Position numbers and translations under genes: made by a program. Under the pieces are notes generated by a model, which saw only the letters and a program-made list of their open reading frames with translations, was not told where the DNA came from and ran no database searches. 47,636 nt of DNA from assembly GCA_903881585.1 (NCBI GenBank), contig CAIRTW010000320.1, positions 1 to 47,636 of the forward strand, given 5' to 3'. The stretch is from an uncultured Bacteroidota bacterium (GTDB lineage Bacteria > Bacteroidota > Bacteroidia > Chitinophagales > Chitinophagaceae). Positions 1 to 8,102 of the stretch are shown one piece after another (position 1 is the first letter of the stretch; every line of letters begins with the position of its first letter).

Positions 1-829
1 CAACTATGCCGTGCATCCGGGCCTTGCAAATGATTGCTGGGATTCTATTTCGTCAACCTACACAGCATCCGCTATACAACGTTATGCCTTCGCCCTCACC
101 GCTGCAGATGTTAATGATACAGATGCATCCGGCTTCAACGAAATAACCTTCCCTCTTACTTCCAATCTGTGGGTGGCTGGCGGACAAAAAGTAGTGGCCT
201 ATGTCCATTTCAAGAGCCAGACGGATTATCCTTTAGGGACCTCTACGGCGGATGCTAACTATTTTCGTTTATTTTCCGGTGATCCTGGTGGAACAACAGT
301 TTGGCCACAACAGCCTCCCTCCAATCACGCAACCGGTTACAAAGGATCTTTCCAGACCGGCATTATATCCCTTAACCCGCCAGACTATGGTTCTTCCGGA
401 TATGGTGCCCACAATCTTTTATATAGCCCTATGTCGCTTTTCGATCCCGCTGCGCCTGGTGGCCCATACGGCTTCGAAGTGCCATGGATGTCGTTCCATG
501 TGTTGTGGGAGCCATTCGGTTCCGATTCCAGTGGCGGCTGTGACCGAAGAGCCCTGAATGTGAAAGATGTAAAGAATGTTACTGAGGTATCTGCTTACCC
601 AAACCCCGCTACAGATGCAGTAGAAATTTCCTTCAATTTGCCGGGTGCATCCAATGTATCTGTTACGCTTACAAACATGGTAGGGCAAGTGGTCGCAACT
701 CAGCGCATGTATGGTGCCGGCAGTGGTAAAGCTAATTTCAATACATCGGATCTTTCTGATGGTGTGTATGTTTACATGGTTAGTGCAGATGGTGTCCGTA
801 TTACAGGCCGTGTAGTAATAGCGCATTAA
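1..829 (+). CDS. C-terminal part of a secreted protein with type IX sorting domain (5' end outside window)
   Basis: The reading frame is already open at the window edge (codons from base 2), so only the last ~275 residues are seen. The final ~80 residues form a Por secretion (type A) sorting domain: a YPNPATD motif, beta-strand pattern, a GQVV turn and a closing segment with DGVYVYMV and a basic end. Such domains send proteins through the outer membrane by the type IX system and are then cleaved. The upstream part has no motif I recognise; it is rich in Tyr, Gly, Pro and aromatic residues, as expected of an extracellular beta-rich protein. A hairpin terminator follows at 872-900. The family of the main domain cannot be judged without the missing 5' part. 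Confidence 0.85.
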   Translation, partial: NYAVHPGLANDCWDSISSTYTASAIQRYAFALTAADVNDTDASGFNEITFPLTSNLWVAGGQKVVAYVHFKSQTDYPLGTSTADANYFRLFSGDPGGTTVWPQQPPSNHATGYKGSFQTGIISLNPPDYGSSGYGAHNLLYSPMSLFDPAAPGGPYGFEVPWMSFHVLWEPFGSDSSGGCDRRALNVKDVKNVTEVSAYPNPATDAVEISFNLPGASNVSVTLTNMVGQVVATQRMYGAGSGKANFNTSDLSDGVYVYMVSADGVRITGRVVIAH

Positions 830-870
830 GCGAGTTTACGTCATATGTGGTTTTTTATTAAAATTTTAGT

Positions 871-903
871 TAAAAGGGTAACGATTTTTGTTGCCCTTTT
901 TTC
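871..903 (+). terminator. Rho-independent terminator after the T9SS protein gene
   Basis: Arms AAAAGGGTAAC (872-882) and GTTGCCCTTTT (890-900) pair with one wobble position around a T-rich loop and run into further Ts. The position, 42 bases after the stop codon and before topA, fits a terminator. Confidence 0.65.
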
Positions 904-973
904 TTTGTGGAAACAATATTCTATTATTGCACACGCTTATACAAAATAAGCGGGTGAAAACAGAAATACGGGA

Positions 974-3331
974 ATGGCAAAACATTTGTTGATAGTGGAA
1001 TCGCCTGCGAAGGCAAAGACCATTGAAAAAATACTGGGCAGTGATTTTGAGGTGAAGTCGTGCTATGGGCATATACGTGATCTTGAGAAGGAAGATATGG
1101 GCATAGATATTAAGAACGGGTACAAGCCCAAGTACATAATATCTGAAGATAAGCAGAAGGTGGTGAAGGAACTGAAGGCGATCGCAAAAAAGTCGGATGA
1201 TGTATGGCTGGCGACGGATGAGGACCGTGAAGGAGAGGCTATATCATGGCATTTGTGCGAGGTGCTGGGACTGGATCCGTACACAACCAAGCGCATTGTG
1301 TTTCATGAGATCACCAAGCCCGCTATACAGGCGGCAGTGGCTAATCCACGCTTTGTGAATATGGACCTGGTTAACGCCCAGCAGGCCCGCCGCATACTGG
1401 ACCGTATAGTAGGCTTTGAATTGTCGCCTGTACTGTGGCGCAAAATGAGCATGCGCAACAATCTCTCGGCTGGTAGGGTGCAGTCGGTATCTGTGAGGCT
1501 GATAGTGGAGCGGGAGCGTGACATAAATCGTTTTAAGGTAAACAGCAGTTTCAAAGTAGAGGCGTTTTTCAGCGCTGATGATATTAATAAGAAGAAAGTA
1601 ACTTTTAAGGCCGAGGGCCCCGATAAAGTAAGTGATGCTGCCGGCGCTGAAAGCTATCTTGCAAAATGCATAGGCGCCAGCTACACGGTGAAAGATGTAC
1701 AGGTAAAGCCCGGTAAGAAATCGCCATCGGCTCCCTTTACAACTTCTACCCTGCAGCAGGAGGCCAGCCGCAAGCTGGGGTATTCGGTGTCGAAGACCAT
1801 GCTCCTTGCCCAGAAGCTATATGAGAACGGACATATCACCTATATGCGTACGGACTCTGTGAACTTGTCTGAAACGGCAATTGAAGGGGCACGTGCAGCG
1901 ATCACCGCTCAATACGGTGAGCGCTATCACCAGCAGCGCATATTTAAGACCAAGAACGACTCGGCGCAAGAGGCGCATGAAGCCATTCGCCCTACAGATA
2001 TGATGGCAACTTCTGCAGGCGATGCAGATACCACACGTCTTTATGAGCTGATATGGAAGCGCACTATGGCGTGCCAGATGGCGGATGCCCAATTGGAGCG
2101 CACCATAGCTAAAATAAACGTATCCACCCAGTCCGATCCATTGACTGCAACCGGCGAAGTAATGCGCTTTGACGGTTTCCTGAAGGTGTATAGCGAGGGG
2201 AATGATGATGAAGATGGTGAGGATGACAACGCAGGTTTGTTGCCGCCGCTTGTTGCAGGCCAGGTGCTTGATATGCAGCGCATGGTGGCTACCGAACGGT
2301 TCTCAAGGCCCGCGCCAAGATATACGGAAGCCTCGCTGGTAAAGAAGCTGGAAGAGCTGGGCATTGGCCGTCCATCTACTTATGCGCCTACTATCAGTAC
2401 CATACAGGCAAGGGGTTATGTAGAGAAGCGGGAGAAAGAAGGTGTGAAACGCAACTTCCAGGTATTGACGCTGAAGAGCGATGCGATAGAAAAGATAACC
2501 GACAGCGAAAACTACGGCGCTGAGAAAAATAAGCTGTTCCCTACAGACCTGGGAATGGTGGTGAATGATTTTTTGCGTGAGCATTTTGAGAAGGTGATGG
2601 ACTACGACTTCACCGCGAAGATCGAAGCGCAGTTTGACAGCATAGCAGAGGGCAAGCAGCTGTGGAACAAAATGATCGATGACTTCTACCTGCCGTTTCA
2701 TGAGACTGTAGCCCATACCATAGAAAATGCCAGCCGTGCCAAGGGCGAGCGTGAGCTGGGTGTGGACCCCGTGAGCGGCAAGCCAGTAGTGGCCCGCCTG
2801 GGGCGCTTTGGGCCAATGGTGCAGATAGGTGTCTCAGACACTGATGAGGCTGCGGAAAAGCCAAAGTTTGCGAAGCTGCGCACCAACCAGAGCATAGAAA
2901 CAATAACAATGGAAGAAGCGATGGAGCTTTTCAAACTGCCGCGCAACCTGGGCCAGTTTGAAGGGGAGGACGTGACCGTGAACATAGGCCGCTTTGGACC
3001 GTATGCACAACATGCCGCCCTGTTCTACTCGCTGAAGAAGGAGATGGACCCCTATACAGTGGGGCTGGATGAAGTGGCGCCGCTGATAGAAGAAAAAAGA
3101 AAGGCCAAAGCAGAAAGCGAGATCAAGGTCTTTGAAAAAGAAAAGATACGCATACTGAAAGGCCCGTATGGCCCATATATAAAGCAGGGTCTCCGCAACT
3201 TCAAAATACCAAAGGAGAAAGCGGAAAAGCCTGAGGCACTGACTATAGAAGAGGTAAAAGCCATAATAGAAGAGGGCAAGGCCAACCCACCGAAGAAATC
3301 GGCAAGGGGTAAGTTTAAGGCGAAGAAATAA
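974..3331 (+). CDS. topA: Type I (IA) DNA topoisomerase
   Basis: 785 residues; relaxes negatively supercoiled DNA through a 5'-phosphotyrosine intermediate in the cytoplasm. The TOPRIM domain opens the protein (LLIVESPAKAKTIEKIL) and carries the acidic EDREGEAISWH motif near residue 85. The catalytic Tyr is residue 290 in ITYMRTDS. Linker and gate regions follow (RPSTYAPTIS). The C-terminus has three glycine/proline-type repeats (GRFGPM, GRFGPYAQ, GPYGPYIK) and a Lys-rich tail instead of the Cys4 zinc fingers of the E. coli enzyme; this form is common in Bacteroidota. The ATG at 974 places the TOPRIM motif at the usual distance from the start. A strong terminator follows at 3367. Transcribed alone as far as the spacing shows. 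Confidence 0.97.
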   Translation: MAKHLLIVESPAKAKTIEKILGSDFEVKSCYGHIRDLEKEDMGIDIKNGYKPKYIISEDKQKVVKELKAIAKKSDDVWLATDEDREGEAISWHLCEVLGLDPYTTKRIVFHEITKPAIQAAVANPRFVNMDLVNAQQARRILDRIVGFELSPVLWRKMSMRNNLSAGRVQSVSVRLIVERERDINRFKVNSSFKVEAFFSADDINKKKVTFKAEGPDKVSDAAGAESYLAKCIGASYTVKDVQVKPGKKSPSAPFTTSTLQQEASRKLGYSVSKTMLLAQKLYENGHITYMRTDSVNLSETAIEGARAAITAQYGERYHQQRIFKTKNDSAQEAHEAIRPTDMMATSAGDADTTRLYELIWKRTMACQMADAQLERTIAKINVSTQSDPLTATGEVMRFDGFLKVYSEGNDDEDGEDDNAGLLPPLVAGQVLDMQRMVATERFSRPAPRYTEASLVKKLEELGIGRPSTYAPTISTIQARGYVEKREKEGVKRNFQVLTLKSDAIEKITDSENYGAEKNKLFPTDLGMVVNDFLREHFEKVMDYDFTAKIEAQFDSIAEGKQLWNKMIDDFYLPFHETVAHTIENASRAKGERELGVDPVSGKPVVARLGRFGPMVQIGVSDTDEAAEKPKFAKLRTNQSIETITMEEAMELFKLPRNLGQFEGEDVTVNIGRFGPYAQHAALFYSLKKEMDPYTVGLDEVAPLIEEKRKAKAESEIKVFEKEKIRILKGPYGPYIKQGLRNFKIPKEKAEKPEALTIEEVKAIIEEGKANPPKKSARGKFKAKK

Positions 3332-3365
3332 TCAGTCTCTCATTTTTCATAATGTCTTTTGATAT

Positions 3366-3396
3366 GCACCCGCTGCTTTTGTAGCGGGTGTTTTTC
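3366..3396 (+). terminator. Rho-independent terminator after topA
   Basis: Arms CACCCGCT (3367-3374) and AGCGGGTG (3383-3390) form a perfect 8 bp stem with an 8-base loop, followed by TTTTT. It lies 35 bases after the topA stop. Confidence 0.85.
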
Positions 3397-3848
3397 GTTT
3401 CGCAGGGCAACTACGCGGGACTGCCCAGAGGCGAATGCCCCATTTCTATTATATTTTTCTGGTGATTATATGGGACATTTGGGTGATTTCAAATTGCTGA
3501 TCTGTAGCTGATTATGTATTAGTGCATGTCCCAGTGTGCCCCGTGTGGGGCATTGAGTGGGTAATTTGCTTGTCTTGAAAATTGACTGTCGTTCGGCGGT
3601 GCTCAGGATGGCATTTTGATTTTTTATTCAGAGATGGAAAGGTACTTTGTTTCCCTTTTTTGGAACACCCACCGACGCCGAAAATAGCTTTGGCGGGAAC
3701 AAAGGTCATGCAGAAAAAGGAGGGTAAAAAATTGAAGTTTTATGATAGTGCGTTTTTGGCACTGTGATGTGCCGCATGGCGGATATGATGTAATTTTTTT
3801 TGGAGATAAGGGTTTGAGGATCAGTGAGGTTTATGTGATGACTCGCCA
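3397..3848. other. Intergenic stretch with repeat words, no supported gene
   Basis: No convincing gene. It contains a perfect small hairpin TGCCCC-gtgt-GGGGCA (3537-3552), repeated GGGACATTTGGG/CATGTCCCAG-like words, and a segment near 3590-3615 (GTTCGGCGGTGCTCAGGATG) that resembles the dispersed TTCGACTTCGCTCAGGATGA word of many Bacteroidota intergenic regions; a second degenerate copy is near 34737. The open frames on both strands at 3512-3767 follow these repeats and have no protein character. Confidence 0.5.
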
Positions 3849-4151
3849 TTAGGGGATTGGGCTCCACCGAAAACTAATCGGAAGACTACGCTCAACTCCT
3901 GCATGCATTATGTCGGTGGCCTCATTTAGAAGGTATAATCTGCCGGGATTAGCGATGCGTATTTTGGTTTCATTATCATATAATTCAACCAAGTTTCGCT
4001 TAGTTGCAATAGCCAGAATGTCCTTAAACGTTTCTTCGGTCACGCCAGCCATATCCATCAATATGTGGCATTCGTAATCACCACCTCTTAACCACGTTAG
4101 GATATGCTCTAGCCGGTATATGCAAAAACGCTTGTATTCCTCAATACTCAT
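3849..4151 (-). CDS. Hypothetical 100-residue protein, possible winged-helix fold
   Basis: The ATG at 4151 gives MSIEEYKRFC as N-terminus; a TTG nine bases upstream is the only alternative. The protein has no signal peptide or membrane segment. Residues ~15-75 read as helix-helix-helix followed by two short strands (ILTWLRGGDYECHILMDMAG, then VEETF/ILAIATKRNLVEL and KIRIANPGRLYL), the pattern of a winged-helix DNA-binding domain, but I do not recognise a named family. It stands alone between repeat-rich spacers and points away from the palindromic element at 4257. Base composition is like its neighbours. The function is unknown; the fold is an inference from the residue pattern. Confidence 0.55.
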   Translation of the reverse strand: MSIEEYKRFCIYRLEHILTWLRGGDYECHILMDMAGVTEETFKDILAIATKRNLVELYDNETKIRIANPGRLYLLNEATDIMHAGVERSLPISFRWSPIP

Positions 4152-4256
4152 TGGACACAAAATATAAAAAATGCAATGCTTTTGCAGGCAAATCGCTAAT
4201 TTTACTTTCTAAAGGAAAAGCCTATGTAGAAATCAAAATAGTATTACATCGTAAGC

Positions 4257-4428
4257 TGCCGCTCTAAAACACCACAATAAGTAAAAGCAGCCTTCCGGTA
4301 CAGATATGATCCGTGATACGCCCTAAAAAGGCGTAACCGTGTCTTTTGTACTGGAATGGGATGTGGTGTCCCAAGAGCGGCAAAGGATTTTCGGTTACGT
4401 CTTTTTTTATGCTCAAAAACACCACAAA
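4257..4428. repeat. Imperfect long palindrome with a third, direct copy of its end (MITE-like)
   Basis: Bases 4257-4276 (TGCCGCTCTAAAACACCACA) are matched in inverted orientation by 4362-4382 (17 paired bases plus a 3/4-base interruption). Pairing continues inward through TTCCGGTACA/TTCCAGTACA-type words to a central hairpin ACGCC-ctaaaaa-GGCGT (about 4318-4334). A direct copy of the left end, GCTCAAAAACACCACAAA, lies at 4411-4428, right at the next start codon. No transposase gene is present. Confidence 0.6.
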
Positions 4429-4677
4429 ATGAAACACACAACCATTGTTGCCATTGGGTTAATGGCTCTCCTTTCTTCCGGATGCACGAAGAAACCAGCC
4501 TCGCTTCAGAAATATAGTTGCGACTGTGTACACGCCAATAGTTCCGGACAAGCGGTCTATCAAAATTACACCTTAGAGGCTCCTACCGAGGACTCTGCAA
4601 CGCGCGCTTGCAAAATACAGGACAGCCTCACTAAATCGTCTTATGGACCTACGGGTAGTAGTTGCTATCTGAATTAA
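4429..4677 (+). CDS. Small lipoprotein, 82 residues, hypothetical
   Basis: The start at 4429 gives MKHTTIVAIGLMALLSSGC: a short basic n-region, a hydrophobic stretch and a lipobox LSSGC with the lipidated Cys at residue 19. An upstream ATG in frame (4339) would place the signal peptide internally and is rejected. The mature part is ~63 residues, polar, with Cys35/Cys37-type and later Cys residues (SCDCVHANSSG, RACKIQ, SSCYLN), suggesting disulfide-stabilised periplasmic or surface location. No family recognised. It may be transcribed together with the membrane protein gene 25 bases downstream. Its start codon directly abuts the direct repeat of the palindromic element, so that element may carry its promoter or leader. 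Confidence 0.7.
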   Translation: MKHTTIVAIGLMALLSSGCTKKPASLQKYSCDCVHANSSGQAVYQNYTLEAPTEDSATRACKIQDSLTKSSYGPTGSSCYLN

Positions 4678-4702
4678 CAAGCGTTTCTAAAATATATCGC
4701 AA

Positions 4703-5107
4703 ATGAAAGGCGTCCTACGTATCGCTTCCGCTATCATAATGATTGTGCTGTTATTTAATCTGATTAATTGGGGGCTCAATAAACTAATTGGGTGGATAGC
4801 CGACTGGCAATTATTGTGGCTTGTCATCATGTGCATTATTGCATATTTAGTACTCGTAAATATTGCCAATCTGCTATGTAAACTCATTACTATTCCAGTT
4901 GTGTATGCCGAATCGGGAACGGAGTCATTATTAATGAAGTGGGTTCTCCTGATATTGTCTTGGGGTTTGGCCATCGTAAGTTTCAGCATTATATTTCACT
5001 CGGTCGATTTCTCAATAACCAAACAGTGTGTTGTCGGAATCCTTGCTATACTCATCAATGCATCTATAGCGATAATAATAACCCAAAAGGTTAAGGCATT
5101 TTTGTAG
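4703..5107 (+). CDS. Small inner-membrane protein with four predicted helices
   Basis: 134 residues, very hydrophobic. Membrane segments are visible at about residues 5-27, 33-60, 74-100 and 108-128, separated by short loops; the loop after the second helix (VYAESGTESLLMK) is the most polar. No catalytic or transport motif is recognised. It starts 25 bases after the small lipoprotein gene on the same strand, so the two may form an operon. Hypothetical; whether it is a holin-like, immunity-like or orphan protein cannot be told from sequence. Confidence 0.65.
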   Translation: MKGVLRIASAIIMIVLLFNLINWGLNKLIGWIADWQLLWLVIMCIIAYLVLVNIANLLCKLITIPVVYAESGTESLLMKWVLLILSWGLAIVSFSIIFHSVDFSITKQCVVGILAILINASIAIIITQKVKAFL

Positions 5108-5138
5108 TAATTTTGAGCATATACAACAACACTCAACG

Positions 5139-5306
5139 ATGCCTTTAAAGCCGCCGGATAATCTAAACGATGTGAGTGCTAAATCAATTTTAAAAGGCGC
5201 CGTATTGCACTCAGCCAAAAAAATATTAGCTGCCGCTCAGGATAAAAAAAAAGAAAATTCAATACCTTTGAAAGATGGCGAAAGCAACAAAAAAGGCCGC
5301 GCCTAA
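5139..5306 (+). CDS. Putative 55-residue basic microprotein
   Basis: The frame runs from ATG 5139 to TAA 5304-5306 and reads MPLKPPDNLNDVSAK, then an amphipathic middle (ILKGAVLHSAKKILAAAQ) and a Lys-rich end. It lies 32 bases after the membrane protein gene on the same strand, and its last 32 bases overlap the start of the next microprotein gene in another frame. That overlap and the protein-like composition favour a real, translationally coupled gene, but the frame is short and no family is recognised. Confidence 0.45.
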   Translation: MPLKPPDNLNDVSAKSILKGAVLHSAKKILAAAQDKKKENSIPLKDGESNKKGRA

Positions 5307-5412
5307 GAAGCGCGGCACTTATGAAAAACCTTTAGAAGTAAAAGGTAACTTCATGGATCTGATTGGAGCCGTGGTGAAGGATGCCAAGTCGAAAGACAAG
5401 AAGAAACCGTAA
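5275..5412 (+). CDS. Putative 45-residue microprotein, Lys-rich ends with a conserved-looking core
   Basis: ATG 5275 to TAA 5410-5412. The protein has a MAKATKKAAPKKR basic head, a core GTYEKPLEVKGNFMDLIGAV and a Lys-rich tail. The core pattern, aromatic-x-x-PL-x-V-x-G-x-F-x-(D/E)-L-(I/V), is one I associate with short uncharacterised Bacteroidota proteins, but I cannot name a family. The head resembles the histone H1-like protein at 10008. It overlaps the preceding small gene by 32 bases. Nucleic-acid binding is a guess from charge. Confidence 0.55.
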   Translation: MAKATKKAAPKKRGTYEKPLEVKGNFMDLIGAVVKDAKSKDKKKP

Positions 5413-5472
5413 AAAATCCCATCTATACGGTCTTATTATTATTTTTACACCTATGCGTGTAAGTGGGTATTG

Positions 5473-6045
5473 TTACCATAATTCTTTATGTAAAAATTGA
5501 TCGCTGATTAAGATTTCCAGAAACCCAGCATATGCATTAATAAAGAAGAAATCATTCGGGTAATTTACCCTCACTTTGTATGTGTTGGTATAAGTCAATC
5601 CTTGGATCGTAATGCCCGAAAAATGATAGACATTTGAGTCATTATCGAATGGCATTTTATATACAAATTGAAGATCTCTGTTGGAAATTGATGATGATCG
5701 ATAAGTCAAGTCTGAATAATATGGGGCGGTTAGAGTTAAAACCCATTCTATAGTGTCGCCAATTGCATTTTCAACATAATCCTTCATTACAACGTAAACA
5801 TATTCGTTAGCGTCTGACGAATTGTAGTATGGTGGCGTATTTACATATTGCACTACCACCAAACTATCTGTGTGATTATTTACTGAATCATACATAATCC
5901 AGTAACTTCCAACCTGGTAATCAAAATATTTTTTAAAGTCTGTATTGAGGTAAACAGTAGTAGCAGCTGGTTTTTTGCAGGCAAATATGCAGGCAAAAAG
6001 TATAAAAAATGAGGCACTTATAATGTTCCTATTCATATAGTTCAT
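5473..6045 (-). CDS. Hypothetical lipoprotein, 190 residues
   Basis: The N-terminus has two possible starts, ATG 6045 and ATG 6036 (MNRNIISASFF). A hydrophobic stretch ends in a lipobox-like IFAC with the Cys at residue 23 counting from 6045, followed by KKPA. The mature protein is rich in Tyr, Asp, Asn and Val with alternating hydrophobics, typical of a beta-sandwich surface lipoprotein. No named domain recognised. Its ATG overlaps the TGA of the upstream broken gene (ATGA, 6042-6045), so it was probably the second gene of an operon whose first gene has decayed. Codon use is AT-rich compared with topA and ftsH, hinting at accessory origin. Confidence 0.7.
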   Translation of the reverse strand: MNYMNRNIISASFFILFACIFACKKPAATTVYLNTDFKKYFDYQVGSYWIMYDSVNNHTDSLVVVQYVNTPPYYNSSDANEYVYVVMKDYVENAIGDTIEWVLTLTAPYYSDLTYRSSSISNRDLQFVYKMPFDNDSNVYHFSGITIQGLTYTNTYKVRVNYPNDFFFINAYAGFLEILISDQFLHKELW

Positions 6046-6470
6046 TTTATTTTTTCTTCCAGTTTTTTCTGCAATTCGTCAATTTGCTTTTGTTGCTGTA
6101 TTACATAGAGGGTTAGCTCTTCTACCTTTTGCAGCAATTTTGCGTCCATACTTCCAAGGTCTATGCCGCCATCGTCAACCACTTCCTGCGCAGAGGGCAC
6201 TCCCGGCAGATGCTTGTTTGCTTTTACATATTCCTCTACTTTATTTAACGGCATTAGCTTGTAATTCTTATTAAACACAAAATCTGACCAATAGCTCGTA
6301 GTGTGTACCGCTACTTTTACGTGCTCAGTGAGGATGCCGTCTTCTACATAAAGCTTATAATTGCCAGGCGCATGAGAAATGGCATTATCAAGCAAATCGT
6401 GGCCTATGATGACTTTGCCGCCTTTGGTGTTAAAGAAATTAACAGGAAATGATTGATAAAAACGGTGAAA
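6042..6470 (-). pseudogene. 5'-truncated fibre-like surface protein: C-terminal YKLYVEDGI...coiled-coil module
   Basis: The frame is open from 6470 without an ATG and ends at 6042. It reads VNFFNTKGGKVIIGHD, then GNYKLYVEDGILTEHVKVAV, then WSDFVFNKNYKLMPL, LPGVPSAQEV, LLQKVEELTLYVIQQQ and a Lys/Glu coiled coil. This is the stereotyped end of large Bacteroidota surface proteins resembling phage tail fibres, whose hundreds of upstream residues are missing here. Just upstream, in another frame, ATG 6486 starts MKKTIISPFLSIISC, which looks like the original signal-peptide start, so a large internal deletion probably joined the two ends out of frame. A TTG at 6395 could restart translation of 117 residues, but no signal peptide would remain. 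Confidence 0.6.
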
Positions 6471-7220
6471 TTATTGTCTTCTTCATAGAGGTGTGTTTTG
6501 AATGTTTATCTAAATTTATATATTATTTTGATATTTCATAACATTTTAGTTAAAAAAATAAAAATATTTTTTCATTTATTAAGAAAATTCGTTTAAACAT
6601 AGTATTGTAAATAATTGATAATCAATATGCTAATAGTGGTTTATTGTTTTATATTTTGTGGGGAAATATTTTTGATTTATCACTCCACCTTCGGCGCCCT
6701 CTTTGTGTGTTTTGATTTTATCACCCCGGCCTACCTGCCGGTAGGCAAGCCTGAAGGCCACCCCTCTTTGAAGGAAAGAGGGGAGCGTGTTGCGTGCCCT
6801 TCGCGATGGAAGCTCAATATAAATCCCCAGATGAATGGTGCTAATCCCGCAGAAAATGCGGGACAGGCTGCCACTGAAGCGAAATAGCAGCAGTTAGTTC
6901 GGACAACAATCTTTTTGTTTCATTTGCACAGTGTGTGGATATCATTTGTTTGTCATTTTCGCGATTTGGCCTAATTTTCAAATAATACAGGCGGTGTAAA
7001 GTGGTTATCTTTAGTAAGCTGTAGTGATAAAGGGGCGTGAGTCGCGCAAAAAAGTCTCTCGCAAAGATGCAAAGGCGCAGTTGAACTCATTTTGTTTTTA
7101 AGGCCGCCCGCCCGAACGTACCTTCTCGGTACGGGCAGGCAAAGCGCGAGTACATATGGTGGTGCCGATTTTTAATGTTCAAATAGTATTATACTTTTTT
7201 TGAAACCCGAATTTTGAAAA
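6471..7220. other. Long intergenic region: AT-rich leader followed by palindromic repeat words
   Basis: 6487-6620 is very AT-rich and may hold the former promoter of the decayed minus-strand gene. From 6721 come palindromes: GCCTACC-tgcc-GGTAGGC (6729-6746) and CCCCTCTTT-gaagg-AAAGAGGGG (6761-6783). From 7041 the dispersed CTCGCAAAG repeat begins (see separate entry). The 90-codon open frame at 6615-6887 is built of these repeats and is not accepted as a gene. Confidence 0.6.
7041..7150. repeat. Dispersed CTCGCAAAG repeat, copy A, with nested 33 nt palindromic unit
   Basis: It contains TCTCTCGCAAAG, GCAAAGGCGCAGTT, CATTTTGTTTTTAAGGCCGC and AAAGCGCGAGT in the same order as copy B at 8103-8230. 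Between AAGGCCGC and AAAGCGCG, copy A carries 33 extra bases (7108-7140) that form a hairpin around CGTACC-ttctc-GGTACG. Copy B lacks them. Confidence 0.65.
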
Positions 7221-8102
7221 ATGCATTCTAACAAAGAGATAACTGCACTGCTGACGCTGATAGACGATCCGGATAGCGAGGTATATGATACCGTGGCCTC
7301 TAAGCTGGTGCACTATGGCAAGGAGATCATTCCGAACCTGGAGCAACTGTGGGAGGTGACCGGTGATGAGGGGGTACAGGAGCGGATAGAGCTGCTGATA
7401 CACCGGGTGCATTTCAACGACCTGCAGCGGGACTTTATGGAGTGGAGCCGGAGCAAACAACCCGAGCTGCTGCGTGGGGCTATACTGGTGGCCCGCTTCC
7501 AGTTTCCGGACCTGAATGTGCCGGCGATACTCACACAGTTTGACCAGATGCGGCGCAATATATGGCTGGAGCTGAACAATTACCTGACGCCGCTGGAGCA
7601 GGTGAATGTTTTCAACAGCATACTTTATAACTACTACAAGCTGGCAGGCCACGAACTCACTGATCGTGAACCTAAGTATTTCTTCATAAACCAGGTGATG
7701 GAGAGCAAGCAGGGCAATGCTTACACCATAGGCATACTATACCTGGCGCTGTGCGAGATGCTGGACATACCCATTTTTGCGGTGGATGTGCCGCGGCAGT
7801 TCATCTTCGCGTATATAGACACGCTGCACAGCTTCTTCAGCCTGGACCCGAACGGCATACAGCAGATACAGTTTTACATAGACCCCATAAGCGGGATGGT
7901 ATATACCCAGCAGGATGTGGATACGTACCTCAAAAAGATCAATGCGCAGGAGAAGGACCTGTACTTAACGCCATTGCTCACGAAGCGCATCATATACAAA
8001 ATGATGGAGGAGCTGGCGCTCTGCTACCGCTACCGCCGCGAAGACCACAAAGCGGATGAGATACAGCAGCTGATGCAGTTGCTGAAGGATGAGGAAGAGT
8101 AG
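7221..8102 (+). CDS. SirB1/transglutaminase-like family protein
   Basis: 293 residues. The N-terminal ~110 residues are helical with a HEAT-like pattern (LIDDPDSEVYDTVASKLVHYG). The middle has the SirB1/Transglut_core2 signature: a helical run followed by ESKQGNAYTIGILYLALCEM and IPIFAVDVPRQFIF, with YIDPISG later, equivalent to R/K-G-N-P-I-S-L-G and P-G-H-F-L of the family. The usual ISLG is YTIG here, and no catalytic Cys is placed at the transglutaminase position, as is usual in SirB1-like proteins. The function is not well established. Cytosolic, no signal peptide. It is flanked on both sides by copies of the same dispersed repeat and appears to be a lone transcription unit. Confidence 0.8.
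   Translation: MHSNKEITALLTLIDDPDSEVYDTVASKLVHYGKEIIPNLEQLWEVTGDEGVQERIELLIHRVHFNDLQRDFMEWSRSKQPELLRGAILVARFQFPDLNVPAILTQFDQMRRNIWLELNNYLTPLEQVNVFNSILYNYYKLAGHELTDREPKYFFINQVMESKQGNAYTIGILYLALCEMLDIPIFAVDVPRQFIFAYIDTLHSFFSLDPNGIQQIQFYIDPISGMVYTQQDVDTYLKKINAQEKDLYLTPLLTKRIIYKMMEELALCYRYRREDHKADEIQQLMQLLKDEEE

Noticed and set aside
3512-3767. Two short frames (minus 3512-3709, plus 3582-3767) after topA
   Set aside because: They follow repeat words including TGCTCAGGATGGCA and have no protein-like composition.
6615-6887. 90-codon frame in the long intergenic region
   Set aside because: Its second half is the translation of palindromic repeat words (GGTAGGC, CCTCTTTGAAGG), its first half is AT-rich spacer; no homology seen.
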